Of a stretch of DNA of 64,000 bases, positions 1 to 9,615 are shown piece by piece. The DNA comes from Phocaeicola massiliensis B84634 = Timone 84634 = DSM 17679 = JCM 13223 (GTDB taxonomy: Bacteria > Bacteroidota > Bacteroidia > Bacteroidales > Bacteroidaceae): contig NZ_KB905472.1 of the NCBI RefSeq assembly GCF_000382445.1, forward strand, positions 1,183,505 through 1,247,504. Reading direction: 5' to 3'. The notes below the pieces were generated by a model. It saw nothing but the letters and a program-made list of their open reading frames with translations. It ran no database searches and was not told where the DNA came from. A program made the position numbers and the translations under genes. Each line of letters starts with the position of its first letter. Position 1 is the stretch's first letter.

Positions 1-1651
1 AAGCATCAATGTTCAATATGCGGGCATAGCTCTCGTTGATAAATACCGGATGAGAGTATTCCTGATATGCTTTAGCCGGTGATACACCCGCCAGCTGGCG
101 TATGTGCATGGTTGAGAGGAATGCAGTGTCTGTTGGAATTTGTATTGTATAATAATGTTTCACGCTGCCGTCCGGTTGCTGCATGGGAAGCTCGTGCATC
201 CACGCATTCAGTACAGAGCTCATGGATAAGGATATTGATTCTATTCCGTTGATGTTTTTCAGTTCTTTATAGAAGGGACTTTTCCCATTTAGCTCGATGG
301 TATTTTCATAGCGGCAGGCACGGGATTTCAACAAACCCATTTGAGCTTGTGCCATTGCTGTGGCATAAACTAATCCTATAGAAAAAATGAATTGCAGGGT
401 GACTAGTATCCATATCTGTTGCTGCTTTCTTCTTCCGGTGTAATTGTGGCTGTATTCGCTCAGGGTTTGGCGGGAAAGTTTCCGGCTGATATATAAGCCG
501 GGTATCACTGCCATGGCAGAAACAAATGCTAAAAGCAATGGCAAGACTTGCCAGCTGAAAAAGAAAGAAAGGGATAGATGCGCCGACAGTAATTCATTGA
601 ACCACGGTAGTAAGTCATTGATAAGCAGCAAGGAAAAGAGAAATGACAATAGTACGGTGAGCGTCGCATCGTAGAATAATTGTCTGCGGATTTCCTTCAG
701 TTGAGCTCCCATCAGTTTTTCGATATGTATCATTTTTATCTGTTGCAGGGTGCGTGACAGGCTCAGGTTGGTATAGTTGAAACAGGCAATGGCAAGTACC
801 AGCAGGGCCGAAATCAGGCCGATGTAGAGTAAAGGTACGTCGCTTTGCTGGAAATAGGGAAGCTCTTGTTGCTTGCTGTTCTTGTTGGTATTAAAATACA
901 GGTTTTTGAGAGCATCTACATAATATTGTGTACTTCCGGGAGTGAGAGTCGGTATTTTATCCTTTCTTATTTTCTCTTGTAAGAGCGATGCGGAAGCACC
1001 GGGGTGTAACTTTAGAAGAGTTGGGCCTCCCCAAAATTCTCCTGTTATGCCGGTTAACAAGTCGAAATGCAGGAATGATTGTGGGCGTTCTTTCAGAATA
1101 GCACCTACTTCATATTTTTGTGTCTTACCATCTGCGTCAATAATCTCAATCATTTCTCCTATTCCGCTATGACCGTGAAATAGTTTACGGGCAAAGGTTT
1201 CGCTGATGGCGATTTTGTCCGGTGTTGTCAAGACTGTGCTTAGATTACCTTCCAGGGTGGTGTAGTGAAAGAACTTATTTAATGTGGAATCTGCACAGAT
1301 AAATAACGGGTGCTCATATTTTATTCCGTTGTATTTACAGATGTCCGCGTACATCCCATTCAGGCGTAGCATGTCTGTGATTTCAGCATATTTTCCCTTT
1401 ATTTGTTCGGCGGTGTTCGCATTGACGTAGGATACTTTTACACCTTCTTCCATCGGAGAGTCTTGTCGCAGTGCGAAGATGAGATGGCGGTCGGGCGTCT
1501 GCTGTTCGATGTTATACTCGTGAATAAAGAAAGTGACAAGCAGGTTGGTACATCCGAGTCCCACTGTCAGACTGATGAGGGAGATGAGAATAAACAGTTT
1601 ATTTCTCCACCAACCGCGGAAGATGATTTTAAAGATGGCAATGGTGTTCAT
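1..1651 (-). CDS. ABC transporter permease, MacB/FtsX type (3' end outside window)
   Basis: The reading frame opens at 1651 with MNTIAIFKIIFRGWW and stays open for 550 codons to the left edge, so the C-terminal part is missing. The N-terminus has the family layout: a short cytoplasmic start, one membrane helix, then a large periplasmic domain (MacB-PCD type) followed by further membrane segments. Full-length relatives in this locus have 736-799 residues, so roughly 200-250 residues should lie outside. It is the last visible gene of the exporter operon, 169 bp after the ATPase gene. As in MacB-type systems it would sit in the inner membrane, work with the ATPase and transmit ATP-driven movement to the periplasm. 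The substrate is unknown. Confidence 0.85.
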   Translation of the reverse strand, partial: MNTIAIFKIIFRGWWRNKLFILISLISLTVGLGCTNLLVTFFIHEYNIEQQTPDRHLIFALRQDSPMEEGVKVSYVNANTAEQIKGKYAEITDMLRLNGMYADICKYNGIKYEHPLFICADSTLNKFFHYTTLEGNLSTVLTTPDKIAISETFARKLFHGHSGIGEMIEIIDADGKTQKYEVGAILKERPQSFLHFDLLTGITGEFWGGPTLLKLHPGASASLLQEKIRKDKIPTLTPGSTQYYVDALKNLYFNTNKNSKQQELPYFQQSDVPLLYIGLISALLVLAIACFNYTNLSLSRTLQQIKMIHIEKLMGAQLKEIRRQLFYDATLTVLLSFLFSLLLINDLLPWFNELLSAHLSLSFFFSWQVLPLLLAFVSAMAVIPGLYISRKLSRQTLSEYSHNYTGRRKQQQIWILVTLQFIFSIGLVYATAMAQAQMGLLKSRACRYENTIELNGKSPFYKELKNINGIESISLSMSSVLNAWMHELPMQQPDGSVKHYYTIQIPTDTAFLSTMHIRQLAGVSPAKAYQEYSHPVFINESYARILNIDA

Positions 1652-1754
1652 TTCTTTGTATCTTTTAGGTTCAGAACATTTAAGATTAAATCATTGGAGG
1701 CTTTCCCTTCTGACAGTGCTTCTTTTCATACACTTTCTTTTGGATACAGAATTG

Positions 1755-1797
1755 CACGGATACACGGATTCCTTTTTTTGTTCCGTGAACTCCGTGC
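1755..1797. repeat. Intergenic inverted repeat between ATPase and last permease
   Basis: CACGGATACACGGA at 1755 is followed by TCCGTGAACTCCGTG ending near 1797, forming a stem of about 14 bp with a small bulge around a T-rich loop. It lies between two co-oriented minus-strand genes. No U-run follows on the minus strand, so it may be a dispersed intergenic repeat or an mRNA-stability hairpin rather than a terminator. Confidence 0.5.
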
Positions 1798-1820
1798 CAT
1801 TCGTTCCTGAAAAATGCGGT

Positions 1821-2498
1821 CTAGATTTTTACCTCGTTTACTACCTGCCCGTCAAACAGGTTGATGGTTCTTCCCGCATAGCCCGAATCATGTTGGGAGT
1901 GTGTAACCATTACGATGGTTGTTCCTTCCTTGTTCAGTTCAGTCAACAGTTCCATCACTTCCTTGCCATTCTTTGAATCCAAGTTTCCGGTAGGCTCATC
2001 GGCAAGGATTAGTTTGGGATTGGCTACTACGGCACGGGCAATGGCTACACGTTGTTGCTGACCACCGGAAAGTTGTTGCGGAAAGTGCTTTACACGATGG
2101 GCGATTGCCATTCGGTTCATGGCTTCTTCCACCCGTTTCTTACGTTCGGAAGCCGGAATGCCCATGTAAAGCAGGGGCAGCTCGATATTTTCGTAAACGT
2201 TTAATTCGTCTATCAGGTTGAAACTCTGAAAAACGAAACCGATGACACCTTTACGAAGGTTGGTACGCTGCGCTTCGGTAAATTTAGACACATCTGTGCC
2301 GTTCAGGTAGTATTCGCCTCCCGACGGATTGTCCAATAATCCGAGAATATTCAATAAGGTAGACTTGCCACAACCCGAAGGACCCATAATGGCGACGAAC
2401 TCGCCTTCTTTAATTTCCAGACTGACATTATTCAATGCCCATGTCTCAACTTCTTCTGTTTTGAAGATTTTCTGTAAGTTTACTGTCTTAATCATCAT
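1821..2498 (-). CDS. ABC transporter ATP-binding protein (MacB/LolD type)
   Basis: A 225-residue nucleotide-binding protein with every expected motif: Walker A GPSGCGKS (residues 39-46), Q-loop Gln91, signature LSGGQ (143-147), Walker B LILADE (163-168), D-loop region and H-loop His200. The length and the PTGNLDS sequence after Walker B are typical of the LolD/MacB/FtsE branch, which pairs with FtsX-fold permeases. It is the only ATPase among the visible genes of the locus, so it presumably serves several or all of the five permeases. It lies 25 bp downstream of the 736-residue permease and should be transcribed from the internal sigma-54-type promoter near 4780 and by read-through from the tolC-like promoter. 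Confidence 0.95.
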   Translation of the reverse strand: MMIKTVNLQKIFKTEEVETWALNNVSLEIKEGEFVAIMGPSGCGKSTLLNILGLLDNPSGGEYYLNGTDVSKFTEAQRTNLRKGVIGFVFQSFNLIDELNVYENIELPLLYMGIPASERKKRVEEAMNRMAIAHRVKHFPQQLSGGQQQRVAIARAVVANPKLILADEPTGNLDSKNGKEVMELLTELNKEGTTIVMVTHSQHDSGYAGRTINLFDGQVVNEVKI

Positions 2499-2523
2499 TG
2501 TTCTATTTTTAAATGTTATTATA

Positions 2524-4734
2524 TCATTCGTTTTTGATAATTTCTGCCGGATTGATGCGGGCTATCCTGTAAATGCGCCAACTGATGGTCAGCAGGATGA
2601 CCATGGCGGCAACAAGCATTGGAATACTCCATAGCATCGGATGCCTGTAGTCGAACTTTATCATGCTGTCTGCCATAATCATCAGAAAGAGGCATATCGG
2701 TACGGCCAATATCATTGCCACCAGATAAAGCATTACATAGCTTTTGCCAAAGAGCCAATAAATATCGCTGATGTGGGCTCCATTGACTTTTCGGATGGCT
2801 ACTTCTTTTTGTCGGCGTTCCGTATCTATCTGTATGGAATGGTAGATTCCCAAAATGGTAATTAGCAGTGATATGATGGCACAGACGATGAACAGATTTC
2901 GCAAGACATTCAAACCTTCTACCTGATTGTCATAAAGCGTTGTTGCTTCATATGTGGCATTTGCCGGATAATAAGGATTTATTTTCTCTTTTATTTCCTG
3001 CAGGGCTTGCTTGCGGTTCGCACCCTCTTTCAACTGTAAGATGATGTTGTCCGGTTCATATCCTTTTTCAAAAGGAAGTACTGTCAAATAAGAAGTCCCG
3101 TATTGGGGTTGAGGGAATACTTGGCACTGTCCCTTGATGGGGTATTCCAATTCTTCTCTGAACCGGATGGTTTGGAAACTGCTGTCACTTCTTATCTCAG
3201 TATCGATGGTAGGTGTGATATAAGCAAATTTTTCTCCCGGTTTGTGGTGCTTCTCTATTTTCATCTGGTTCAGATATTCTTCAGTCACTTGATGGACGAT
3301 GACGTATTTCTTTCCTATATTCATCGTATTAAAACAGAATAAAGATAATGATTCGCACCAACTTTTAGCACGAAAGTAGTCACAAACTTCTGTTAGCTCC
3401 TTATTTAATTTGTTGTCATACGAGTAGGTGGGAATGATAATGAGGTTTTCCTTTTCGTCATCTGTTAATAGGGGAGTGGTGCTGCTGGAATAGCTTTGCA
3501 TTTGCATATATATTCCTGCAATTCCGAAAAGGAAAAGAAAGGAAAAGAAGAATTGTGAACCCAGCGAGATATTGCGCAGCAGATGCTTCCCTCTGCCGGC
3601 TCGTCCGCTTAGCCCCTTGCGGTGTATATGGCGGATGATTCTGGTGACAGACACATAGCACAGAAGGAATGAGGCTCCCAAGATGAGAACCGTATATTTT
3701 AGTTCGCTTGCTAACAGAAAAGGAATGTCGATTTCCAATTCCCGCCGGATGTCATAGCTCAGGCTGTTGATGAAAGCCGGTAACAGGCTTTCGGACAAGG
3801 CAAGTGTAAGAATGCAACTGAAAGTCAGAATGATGAATTGCTCAATGAATAACAATCCGAAGATGTTGTTGCTCTTTCCTCCCAGGCATTGTCTGAGGGT
3901 TATTTCGCGTGTGCGGTTGACAAAAGAACTGATGCTGAATGAAAAATAATTAGTCAGTGCAACAATCAGGATAATCAATCCGATGATGCTGATATACAAT
4001 TCCATACCCGCTCTGTGGGGGAGTTGGCTCATCAGATAGCATTGAGGTTCTGCTCGGTAGCCCTCCCAGTCAAGCAATGCCAACCGCTTGTTCACAGTCT
4101 CTATATCCGAAGGATTTCTGAGTAACAGTATTTTATCACCGTATGATTCAGGGGACGGGACAAATAAATCATACGAGGTGATGTAGTTATTCATGCCGGC
4201 CGGATAAGATTCTATGATGGCTCCTATGGTATAAACTTTTTTATTGATGGTGACGGAAGAACCGATGGTAGTGCCTGCATCGGCATATTTTCGGATGAAG
4301 TTTCTGGTCACGACAATGATGTCCGGTCGTTTGTCGAAGTCTTTCAGGCTTCCTTCAATGAGTTTTGGAGGGAAAACCAGAAAATAGTCATGGTTACAGA
4401 AAGTGGTAGAAACACGATAGACGGCATCCGATTGTGTTTCAAAATTAGTAGTTCCATTAGTGAAGAATGCCATTCCCAGTATCTCTTCGTTGCCCAATCC
4501 TTTTATCTTGTCAGGACTGAATCCTATGTACATGTTGGGATGGTTTTTACCCCGAATGACTGCCATGCGTTCATAGGTGTCCAAGAATTTATTACCTCGG
4601 CTCATGATGGTGCTATAATAATGGCAAACGCTGAAACATAGCAGCCCTGCCGTGATGCAAAGTATGGATATGATGCTCCTTACTTTCTGTTTGGTCATGT
4701 TGCGGAGGGTAATGGTCAAAAGATGTTTAATCAT
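2524..4734 (-). CDS. ABC transporter permease, MacB/FtsX type
   Basis: A 736-residue protein starting MIKHLLTITLRNM. It has an N-terminal membrane helix (about 20-40), a periplasmic MacB-PCD-like domain, three helices around residues 245-370, a second periplasmic domain and a C-terminal FtsX block. That block contains the conserved RRQKEVAIRKVNGA stretch and ends NPAEIIKNE. The duplicated plan (about 700-800 residues, two FtsX units) is the Bacteroidetes version of MacB-like permeases with the ATPase on a separate polypeptide. It is the first gene after the internal sigma-54-type promoter and is followed 25 bp later by the ATPase gene. Probable role: inner-membrane mechanotransmission for export or lipoprotein-type handling. 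Substrate unknown. Confidence 0.92.
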   Translation of the reverse strand: MIKHLLTITLRNMTKQKVRSIISILCITAGLLCFSVCHYYSTIMSRGNKFLDTYERMAVIRGKNHPNMYIGFSPDKIKGLGNEEILGMAFFTNGTTNFETQSDAVYRVSTTFCNHDYFLVFPPKLIEGSLKDFDKRPDIIVVTRNFIRKYADAGTTIGSSVTINKKVYTIGAIIESYPAGMNNYITSYDLFVPSPESYGDKILLLRNPSDIETVNKRLALLDWEGYRAEPQCYLMSQLPHRAGMELYISIIGLIILIVALTNYFSFSISSFVNRTREITLRQCLGGKSNNIFGLLFIEQFIILTFSCILTLALSESLLPAFINSLSYDIRRELEIDIPFLLASELKYTVLILGASFLLCYVSVTRIIRHIHRKGLSGRAGRGKHLLRNISLGSQFFFSFLFLFGIAGIYMQMQSYSSSTTPLLTDDEKENLIIIPTYSYDNKLNKELTEVCDYFRAKSWCESLSLFCFNTMNIGKKYVIVHQVTEEYLNQMKIEKHHKPGEKFAYITPTIDTEIRSDSSFQTIRFREELEYPIKGQCQVFPQPQYGTSYLTVLPFEKGYEPDNIILQLKEGANRKQALQEIKEKINPYYPANATYEATTLYDNQVEGLNVLRNLFIVCAIISLLITILGIYHSIQIDTERRQKEVAIRKVNGAHISDIYWLFGKSYVMLYLVAMILAVPICLFLMIMADSMIKFDYRHPMLWSIPMLVAAMVILLTISWRIYRIARINPAEIIKNE

Positions 4735-4772
4735 AAAAGCGGTTTTTTAAGTGTTTGTTCTTTATTGTAATA

Positions 4773-4788
4773 TACAATAACTGTGCCT
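4773..4788 (-). promoter_or_regulatory. Sigma-54-type -24/-12 promoter (internal)
   Basis: On the minus strand the sequence is AGGCACAGTTATTGTA, against the sigma-54 consensus TGGCACGNNNNTTGCW. It keeps the -24 GGCAC, the correct spacing and TTG at -12; the C after TTG is T. The predicted start of transcription is near 4762, 28 bp before the ATG at 4734. A pair of palindromes lies 57 bp upstream in exactly the geometry seen at the tolC-like promoter. Confidence 0.75.
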
Positions 4789-4844
4789 GAAATGTATTTG
4801 GTTGATAATAAGAGCTATACGGAATGCCTTAGTGTATGTTCATC

Positions 4845-4879
4845 GTGCGCTTTTGCACTATTCGTGTGCGATAGCGCAC
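4845..4879. promoter_or_regulatory. Paired 14-bp palindromes, putative activator (UAS) sites
   Basis: GTGCGCTTTTGCAC (4845-4858) and GTGCGATAGCGCAC (4866-4879) are spaced 21 bp start to start, that is two helical turns. The same motif and the same spacing recur at 14891-14925. The pair sits inside a larger perfect 13-bp inverted repeat (GTTCATCGTGCGC at 4838-4850 and its complement at 4874-4886), which could also fold in the mRNA of the upstream permease gene ending at 4894. Inferred function: enhancer-like binding sites for the NtrC-type regulator encoded at 15000. Confidence 0.75.
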
Positions 4880-4893
4880 GATGAACGTTTCTT

Positions 4894-7182
4894 TTATTCC
4901 TTTTTTACGATATTTGCCGGGTTCAGGTGCATCATCTCATATATTTTGTAAGCCGTTACCAAGAATATCAGCAGGGCGATGGCAAGGAACAGTAGCATGC
5001 CTTTGTCCCAGCTATAAATATTCCCAAGAGTAGTGTCTGCGGCCAACTCTGCCAAAGTCAGTCTTAATATGGGATAGACGCAGCAAAAAGTGAGAACATA
5101 AATAATTAAGTAGGTTTTGCCGAACAACAGGGCGATGACCTTAGGTGTGGCTCCGTTTATTTTTCGAATGGCTACTTCCTTCTGCCGGCTGACCGTATCC
5201 ATGGAGATGGCGGAATAAATGCTGAGTATCACCAGCAGCAGGCTGACAATGGCCAGCAACATGAATGCACTCCGCATCAGGTTTACAGTGCCCATGACGG
5301 TTTGCTTGGAGTCACTGAAATCGTGAATATCCAGTGGAAGTGTAGCAGGTACATAGCGGCGGCATATTTCCGTTATCTCTTTGATTACGTTTGAGGTAGC
5401 GTCGGAGCCGGAGGTCTTGAAGTAATAAGCGGAAGGATAGGGGTCTGCTAAAAATACGGAACCGGACAGATTGCGTTGTCCGCCTTCCTTATATAATGCA
5501 CGGAAAGTACCGGCTATGCGATATTCATCTCCGCTCAGCGTGACGCTGCCTTCTATGCTGTCTTTTTGTAATTGTTCTTTAAACTGCTCGCTGACGTACA
5601 CCGTTCCCCGGTCATTCTTGTCCACTAGTTTTCCTTCCATCGGAATCTTGAAGAACTCAAAATAGTGCGGATCTCCGGTAGCCATGAGCACTTGTCCTTG
5701 GGGTCGGCCGTTTTTGATGTAATTCATATAGGTGAATGCTTGGATGTCGAAGGAGCGGGAAAGGGATATCCGGTCCGTGATATCGGGCAGACGGTCGATA
5801 TCCGAAAGAATGGCATCCATGTTCTGCCGCATACGAATGCTGTTTACCGACAGAGATACAATCTGTTTCTCTTCCTCAGAAGATAACGGGCTGTACATTT
5901 TGTCGAACATATCGTTAAAGATGAGTGTGATTCCGAATACGCCCCCTACAAAGAAAATGGAGATAGCCAATTGTACACTTATCATGATGTTGCGAAACAC
6001 GTGCCGTTCCCGTTTTTGCACGATATAATGAATGATGCTCAATTGTCGCAACCGGTGAATGGGGTACAGTATGACGGACATACATACCAACAGCAACACC
6101 ATGTACAGTCCCAGTTGCATGCCGTATATCTTTGGCATAGGCAGGGAAATCATGTCTTCTTGAGGTATATAGACATATGCCAAAGATACTACAACCTCTG
6201 TTATGATTAATGAAAGAAGGAAAGCAACGGACAGCATCCAGAATATTTCGGCAAAGAGCAGCGAGAACAGTCCCTTGATATTCGACCCAAGACATTTGCG
6301 CAGTGCCAGCTCACGTTGCCGGTTATAAAACATTTGGATGATGAATTTCAGGAAATTGATAAGTCCCGACAACAGGATAAGAGAACCGACAAAGCGGAAA
6401 AGCAGCATGGTGATGTTTCTTTGCAAATCATCATTGCGTGCCGCATTCAGGCTGGCGTATGCATGTACATTCAGTTCCCCACGCTGCCAAGTTGTTTGTT
6501 TCAGTTGCTTGTTCAGGTTTTCCAGAGTGGTTTCTCCCATGAGGAAAGTACCGACATTGAATGATGCATACGGATCCATGGATAAGGGAAAATAGCAATC
6601 GATGTCTTGGCCGGTAACTACACCGACAATCTTGTAATCCTTTATCTGTTCGGGATACTCTTTATACGTTGGCACGAGATGGATGATCATGCCTGTCGGG
6701 TCTTCTTTCCCAAACGCTTTGTGGGCGAACTCTTGGGAAATAATGACTTCATCGGGGGCATCGAGTTTTCCTTTTCCACTGACCGGACGGATGACCTTAT
6801 AGGGGAAGAAGGAAGAGGAAACACATTGGTATTTGATGATGAAAGGCAGTTCTTGCTGGTTCTTGTCGATGACCGTGATTTCTGTATTGCGAGGAAAAGA
6901 AGCTGTTACAAGGCTGTCCATGCCTGTTATGGATTGTTCATCCAGATAACGGATGTCATCCAATTTCCAATAGATGTCGGCTGCGGTATCCTCCGAACAG
7001 CAGGCCAGGCTGATGCGATGCTCGTAATCCGGCAAATCTGTTTGTGCGGTTACAATATCAATAAAATAATTCGTCAGACAGAAACAGGTGATGCCTATTG
7101 CCAGACAGATAGCGGATATAAAGCTGTGAGCTTTGTATTTTAGCAGATTTCTTAAAGCTACTTTTAAATAATGTGTTATCAT
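4894..7182 (-). CDS. ABC transporter permease, MacB/FtsX type
   Basis: A 762-residue permease beginning MITHYLKVALRNLLKYK. It has an N-terminal helix, a periplasmic domain, a central group of helices near residues 270-390, a second periplasmic domain, and a C-terminal FtsX unit with SRQKEVAIRKINGA and the ending NPANIVKKE. It follows the 799-residue permease by 14 bp, so the two are certainly co-transcribed. The 159-bp gap after it contains the paired palindromes and the second sigma-54-type promoter. It is clearly homologous to its neighbours but diverged from them in the periplasmic parts, which suggests old gene duplication and specialisation rather than recent copying. Confidence 0.92.
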   Translation of the reverse strand: MITHYLKVALRNLLKYKAHSFISAICLAIGITCFCLTNYFIDIVTAQTDLPDYEHRISLACCSEDTAADIYWKLDDIRYLDEQSITGMDSLVTASFPRNTEITVIDKNQQELPFIIKYQCVSSSFFPYKVIRPVSGKGKLDAPDEVIISQEFAHKAFGKEDPTGMIIHLVPTYKEYPEQIKDYKIVGVVTGQDIDCYFPLSMDPYASFNVGTFLMGETTLENLNKQLKQTTWQRGELNVHAYASLNAARNDDLQRNITMLLFRFVGSLILLSGLINFLKFIIQMFYNRQRELALRKCLGSNIKGLFSLLFAEIFWMLSVAFLLSLIITEVVVSLAYVYIPQEDMISLPMPKIYGMQLGLYMVLLLVCMSVILYPIHRLRQLSIIHYIVQKRERHVFRNIMISVQLAISIFFVGGVFGITLIFNDMFDKMYSPLSSEEEKQIVSLSVNSIRMRQNMDAILSDIDRLPDITDRISLSRSFDIQAFTYMNYIKNGRPQGQVLMATGDPHYFEFFKIPMEGKLVDKNDRGTVYVSEQFKEQLQKDSIEGSVTLSGDEYRIAGTFRALYKEGGQRNLSGSVFLADPYPSAYYFKTSGSDATSNVIKEITEICRRYVPATLPLDIHDFSDSKQTVMGTVNLMRSAFMLLAIVSLLLVILSIYSAISMDTVSRQKEVAIRKINGATPKVIALLFGKTYLIIYVLTFCCVYPILRLTLAELAADTTLGNIYSWDKGMLLFLAIALLIFLVTAYKIYEMMHLNPANIVKKE

Positions 7183-7196
7183 TGTTGAAGTCGTTT

Positions 7197-9596
7197 TTAT
7201 TCGTTTTTAATAACTTCGGCAGGATTAGTCTTTGCAATCTTCAGAATACGGAAAATAATGGTCAGTATCGTAATGGCGGCTACTCCCATAAAGATAGAAG
7301 TCCAAAACAGTGGTCCGTCATTGAAGAACACAATATACATATTTTTCCATAGCTGGAACACGACGTAACAGATGGGGAAGGCTATGATGGCGGAAAATGC
7401 CAGCAGATAAATGTACATACGGGCAAACAACAGGATAATCTGTTTCAGTCCGGCACCGTTCACCTTGCGGATAGCCACTTCCTTTTGTCTGCGTTCTGTA
7501 TCCAGAGTAATAGCTGAATAAACGCCCAATAAAGTGATAATCAGGCTGACAAAAGAGAAGAAGAAAATAATGCCTTTCATCTTGTTTTCTATGGCTTGTG
7601 TCTGATGTATGTCATCCAGCAAGGTGGAAATCCGGGGTTGTATGCTTGGAGGAAAACTTTCTTTCAATGTCTCTTCTATGAAGCTTTTTACTTCTTCCAC
7701 ACTGCCCGGTTTACACTTCAGATAGCAATGGCCCACATACTCATTGAAGTTGCAGGGCAGAAAGATGAATCCCTGACTTTGGTTATAGGTATCTGCTATG
7801 AAATCGGAACAAGTGCCGCATACGGTATATCCGTCTTCATAGTTGTATAAAGTCATTCCCAATAAATCTTTCTTCATGCGTTCCGTTAGTTTATGGTCTG
7901 CCACCATCTGTTCGTTTGTTTCCAAAGTATGTCCGCTCAGGATGGGGATATTCATAAACTCGAAGAAGTTGCTTGATATGTTCATAATGTTGACTTCTAT
8001 ATAGCTGTCCCGGTTTCCTTTTTCAGTATACATACCTGTACCCGAAATGCCACCCAGATAATTTATGTCTGCCGGCAGCTTGTCTGTAATGGAAGGATGG
8101 CGGCTGATACGTTCTATCAAGGCCAGTTTTTCGCTATTCTTCATAAAGCGGTAATCCAATGGAAGACTGATGATTTCGGATTTTTCTTTTTCTGTCAGTG
8201 TATGAAACAGGGTGCTTCCGGTCTTGTCGGCTTGCAGATAAAGAGCTGTTGTGAACACGACGAACAGCCAACAGATGAAAAACTGAATGCCCAAAAGGAT
8301 ATTACGTATGCTGTGGCGGCTTCGTTTGGGGTTGCTGCCGCGAATGCCTGTTTGTATGGAAATATGTTTTATTCGCCATACGGTTATCAGACACAATAAT
8401 AAACACAGCAGGAGGATACCTGCCATATATTCTGTAGTCTGTGTCAGTAATAAGTTCCGTTCCACCAGCAAGGTGAAATTGAACAATGAAAAAGACAGGA
8501 ACGGACTGAGCATTTCTATCATACTGAAGGTGAACAGAAAAGCAATCAATGAGATGAATACGGCCTGGGTAAAGAGCAGTCCGAACAATTGTCTGTCACC
8601 GCTTCCTGTCGCTTTGCGTATGCCGAACTCATGTGAGCGGTTCAGGTAACTGCCTGTCAGGAATTGGAAGAAGTTGAGCAAACCGGTCAGTAAAATCAGC
8701 AGGCCGATGACGGAGGTAATCCCGGCAAAATAAGGGGCGATGGATTTTTCGAGGAAATTCTTTCCAAAGGGAGAGGCTGTCACGTCATTCTCTTTCTTGA
8801 ACATCGTATGTTTCAGGTTCATTGCCCGAAAGCGTGCCTCCAGCTGGGTAGGCGTTTTACTCGGACGGAGAAGGGCGAATCCCAAGCCGCCTGTCATATT
8901 ATTATTACTTTCAAACTGCAATACACCTTCACTGTCGTTCAGGGTAAGCATATCAATTTGATGCAGGAAACTCAGACTGGTATTGAGTGGGATATCTTCT
9001 ATCACGGCTTGTATGGTGTAGGAGATGCCTCCTGTGCGTGGCGTGGTGGAGGGTGAGGTGGACAATCGTTGTGCCAATATCATCCGTTTCCCTATCGGAC
9101 TCTCATCATTGCCGAATATTTTCCGCGCAAGTGAGCGGGTCAGTATTACGGAATTTGGGGTATTCGAAGCCGTTTCCCATGAACCTTGCACTATTTGGGG
9201 AGTGAATACTTTGTTATAGGAAGAATCTACCTCCATGGTGTATAAGTCTTCGTAGGGCAACTCCTTTCCTTCGGGCGTTTCTACATTGTAACTGCGCGGA
9301 CGGGGATAGCCAACGAAGGTGTAGTCTTCTGCTTCGTCAACTGGTGTTTGGCGCAGGCTCTCTATCAGATTGGCGGGAATACCCGAATAGATGTCGCCGT
9401 CCGGTGTATAGAGGTTTACATTGGCAATGCGTTCTTTATTGGTGAAGCATTGGTCGACAGAGTAGATGAACCGGCTGCAATAGAGGCAGATACTAAAGCA
9501 TAAAATGCCTACAGATAACCCGAGAATGGATATCAGGTTCTGTGTCTTGTATTTTAACAGATGGCGAAAGGCCGTTTTTATATAGTGTTGAAGCAT
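7197..9596 (-). CDS. ABC transporter permease, MacB/FtsX type
   Basis: A 799-residue permease starting MLQHYIKTAFRHLLKYK. It has one N-terminal helix, a large periplasmic domain, three to four central helices (about residues 285-425), a second periplasmic domain and a C-terminal FtsX segment. RRQKEVAIRKVNGAG and the terminal NPAEVIKNE match the permease at 2524, so these two are probably the closest relatives in the cluster. The gene lies 19 bp after the 797-residue permease and 14 bp before the next one. As with the others, the partner ATPase must be supplied in trans, most likely by the gene at 1821. Confidence 0.92.
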   Translation of the reverse strand: MLQHYIKTAFRHLLKYKTQNLISILGLSVGILCFSICLYCSRFIYSVDQCFTNKERIANVNLYTPDGDIYSGIPANLIESLRQTPVDEAEDYTFVGYPRPRSYNVETPEGKELPYEDLYTMEVDSSYNKVFTPQIVQGSWETASNTPNSVILTRSLARKIFGNDESPIGKRMILAQRLSTSPSTTPRTGGISYTIQAVIEDIPLNTSLSFLHQIDMLTLNDSEGVLQFESNNNMTGGLGFALLRPSKTPTQLEARFRAMNLKHTMFKKENDVTASPFGKNFLEKSIAPYFAGITSVIGLLILLTGLLNFFQFLTGSYLNRSHEFGIRKATGSGDRQLFGLLFTQAVFISLIAFLFTFSMIEMLSPFLSFSLFNFTLLVERNLLLTQTTEYMAGILLLCLLLCLITVWRIKHISIQTGIRGSNPKRSRHSIRNILLGIQFFICWLFVVFTTALYLQADKTGSTLFHTLTEKEKSEIISLPLDYRFMKNSEKLALIERISRHPSITDKLPADINYLGGISGTGMYTEKGNRDSYIEVNIMNISSNFFEFMNIPILSGHTLETNEQMVADHKLTERMKKDLLGMTLYNYEDGYTVCGTCSDFIADTYNQSQGFIFLPCNFNEYVGHCYLKCKPGSVEEVKSFIEETLKESFPPSIQPRISTLLDDIHQTQAIENKMKGIIFFFSFVSLIITLLGVYSAITLDTERRQKEVAIRKVNGAGLKQIILLFARMYIYLLAFSAIIAFPICYVVFQLWKNMYIVFFNDGPLFWTSIFMGVAAITILTIIFRILKIAKTNPAEVIKNE

Positions 9597-9615
9597 AGTC
9601 TTAATTTATGATTGA

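Noticed and set aside
4838-4886. The 13-bp inverted repeat as a plain terminator of the upstream permease gene
   Set aside because: No U-run follows on the minus strand. The paired-palindrome structure repeats at 14891 in a place where no gene ends, so a regulatory role explains both better.
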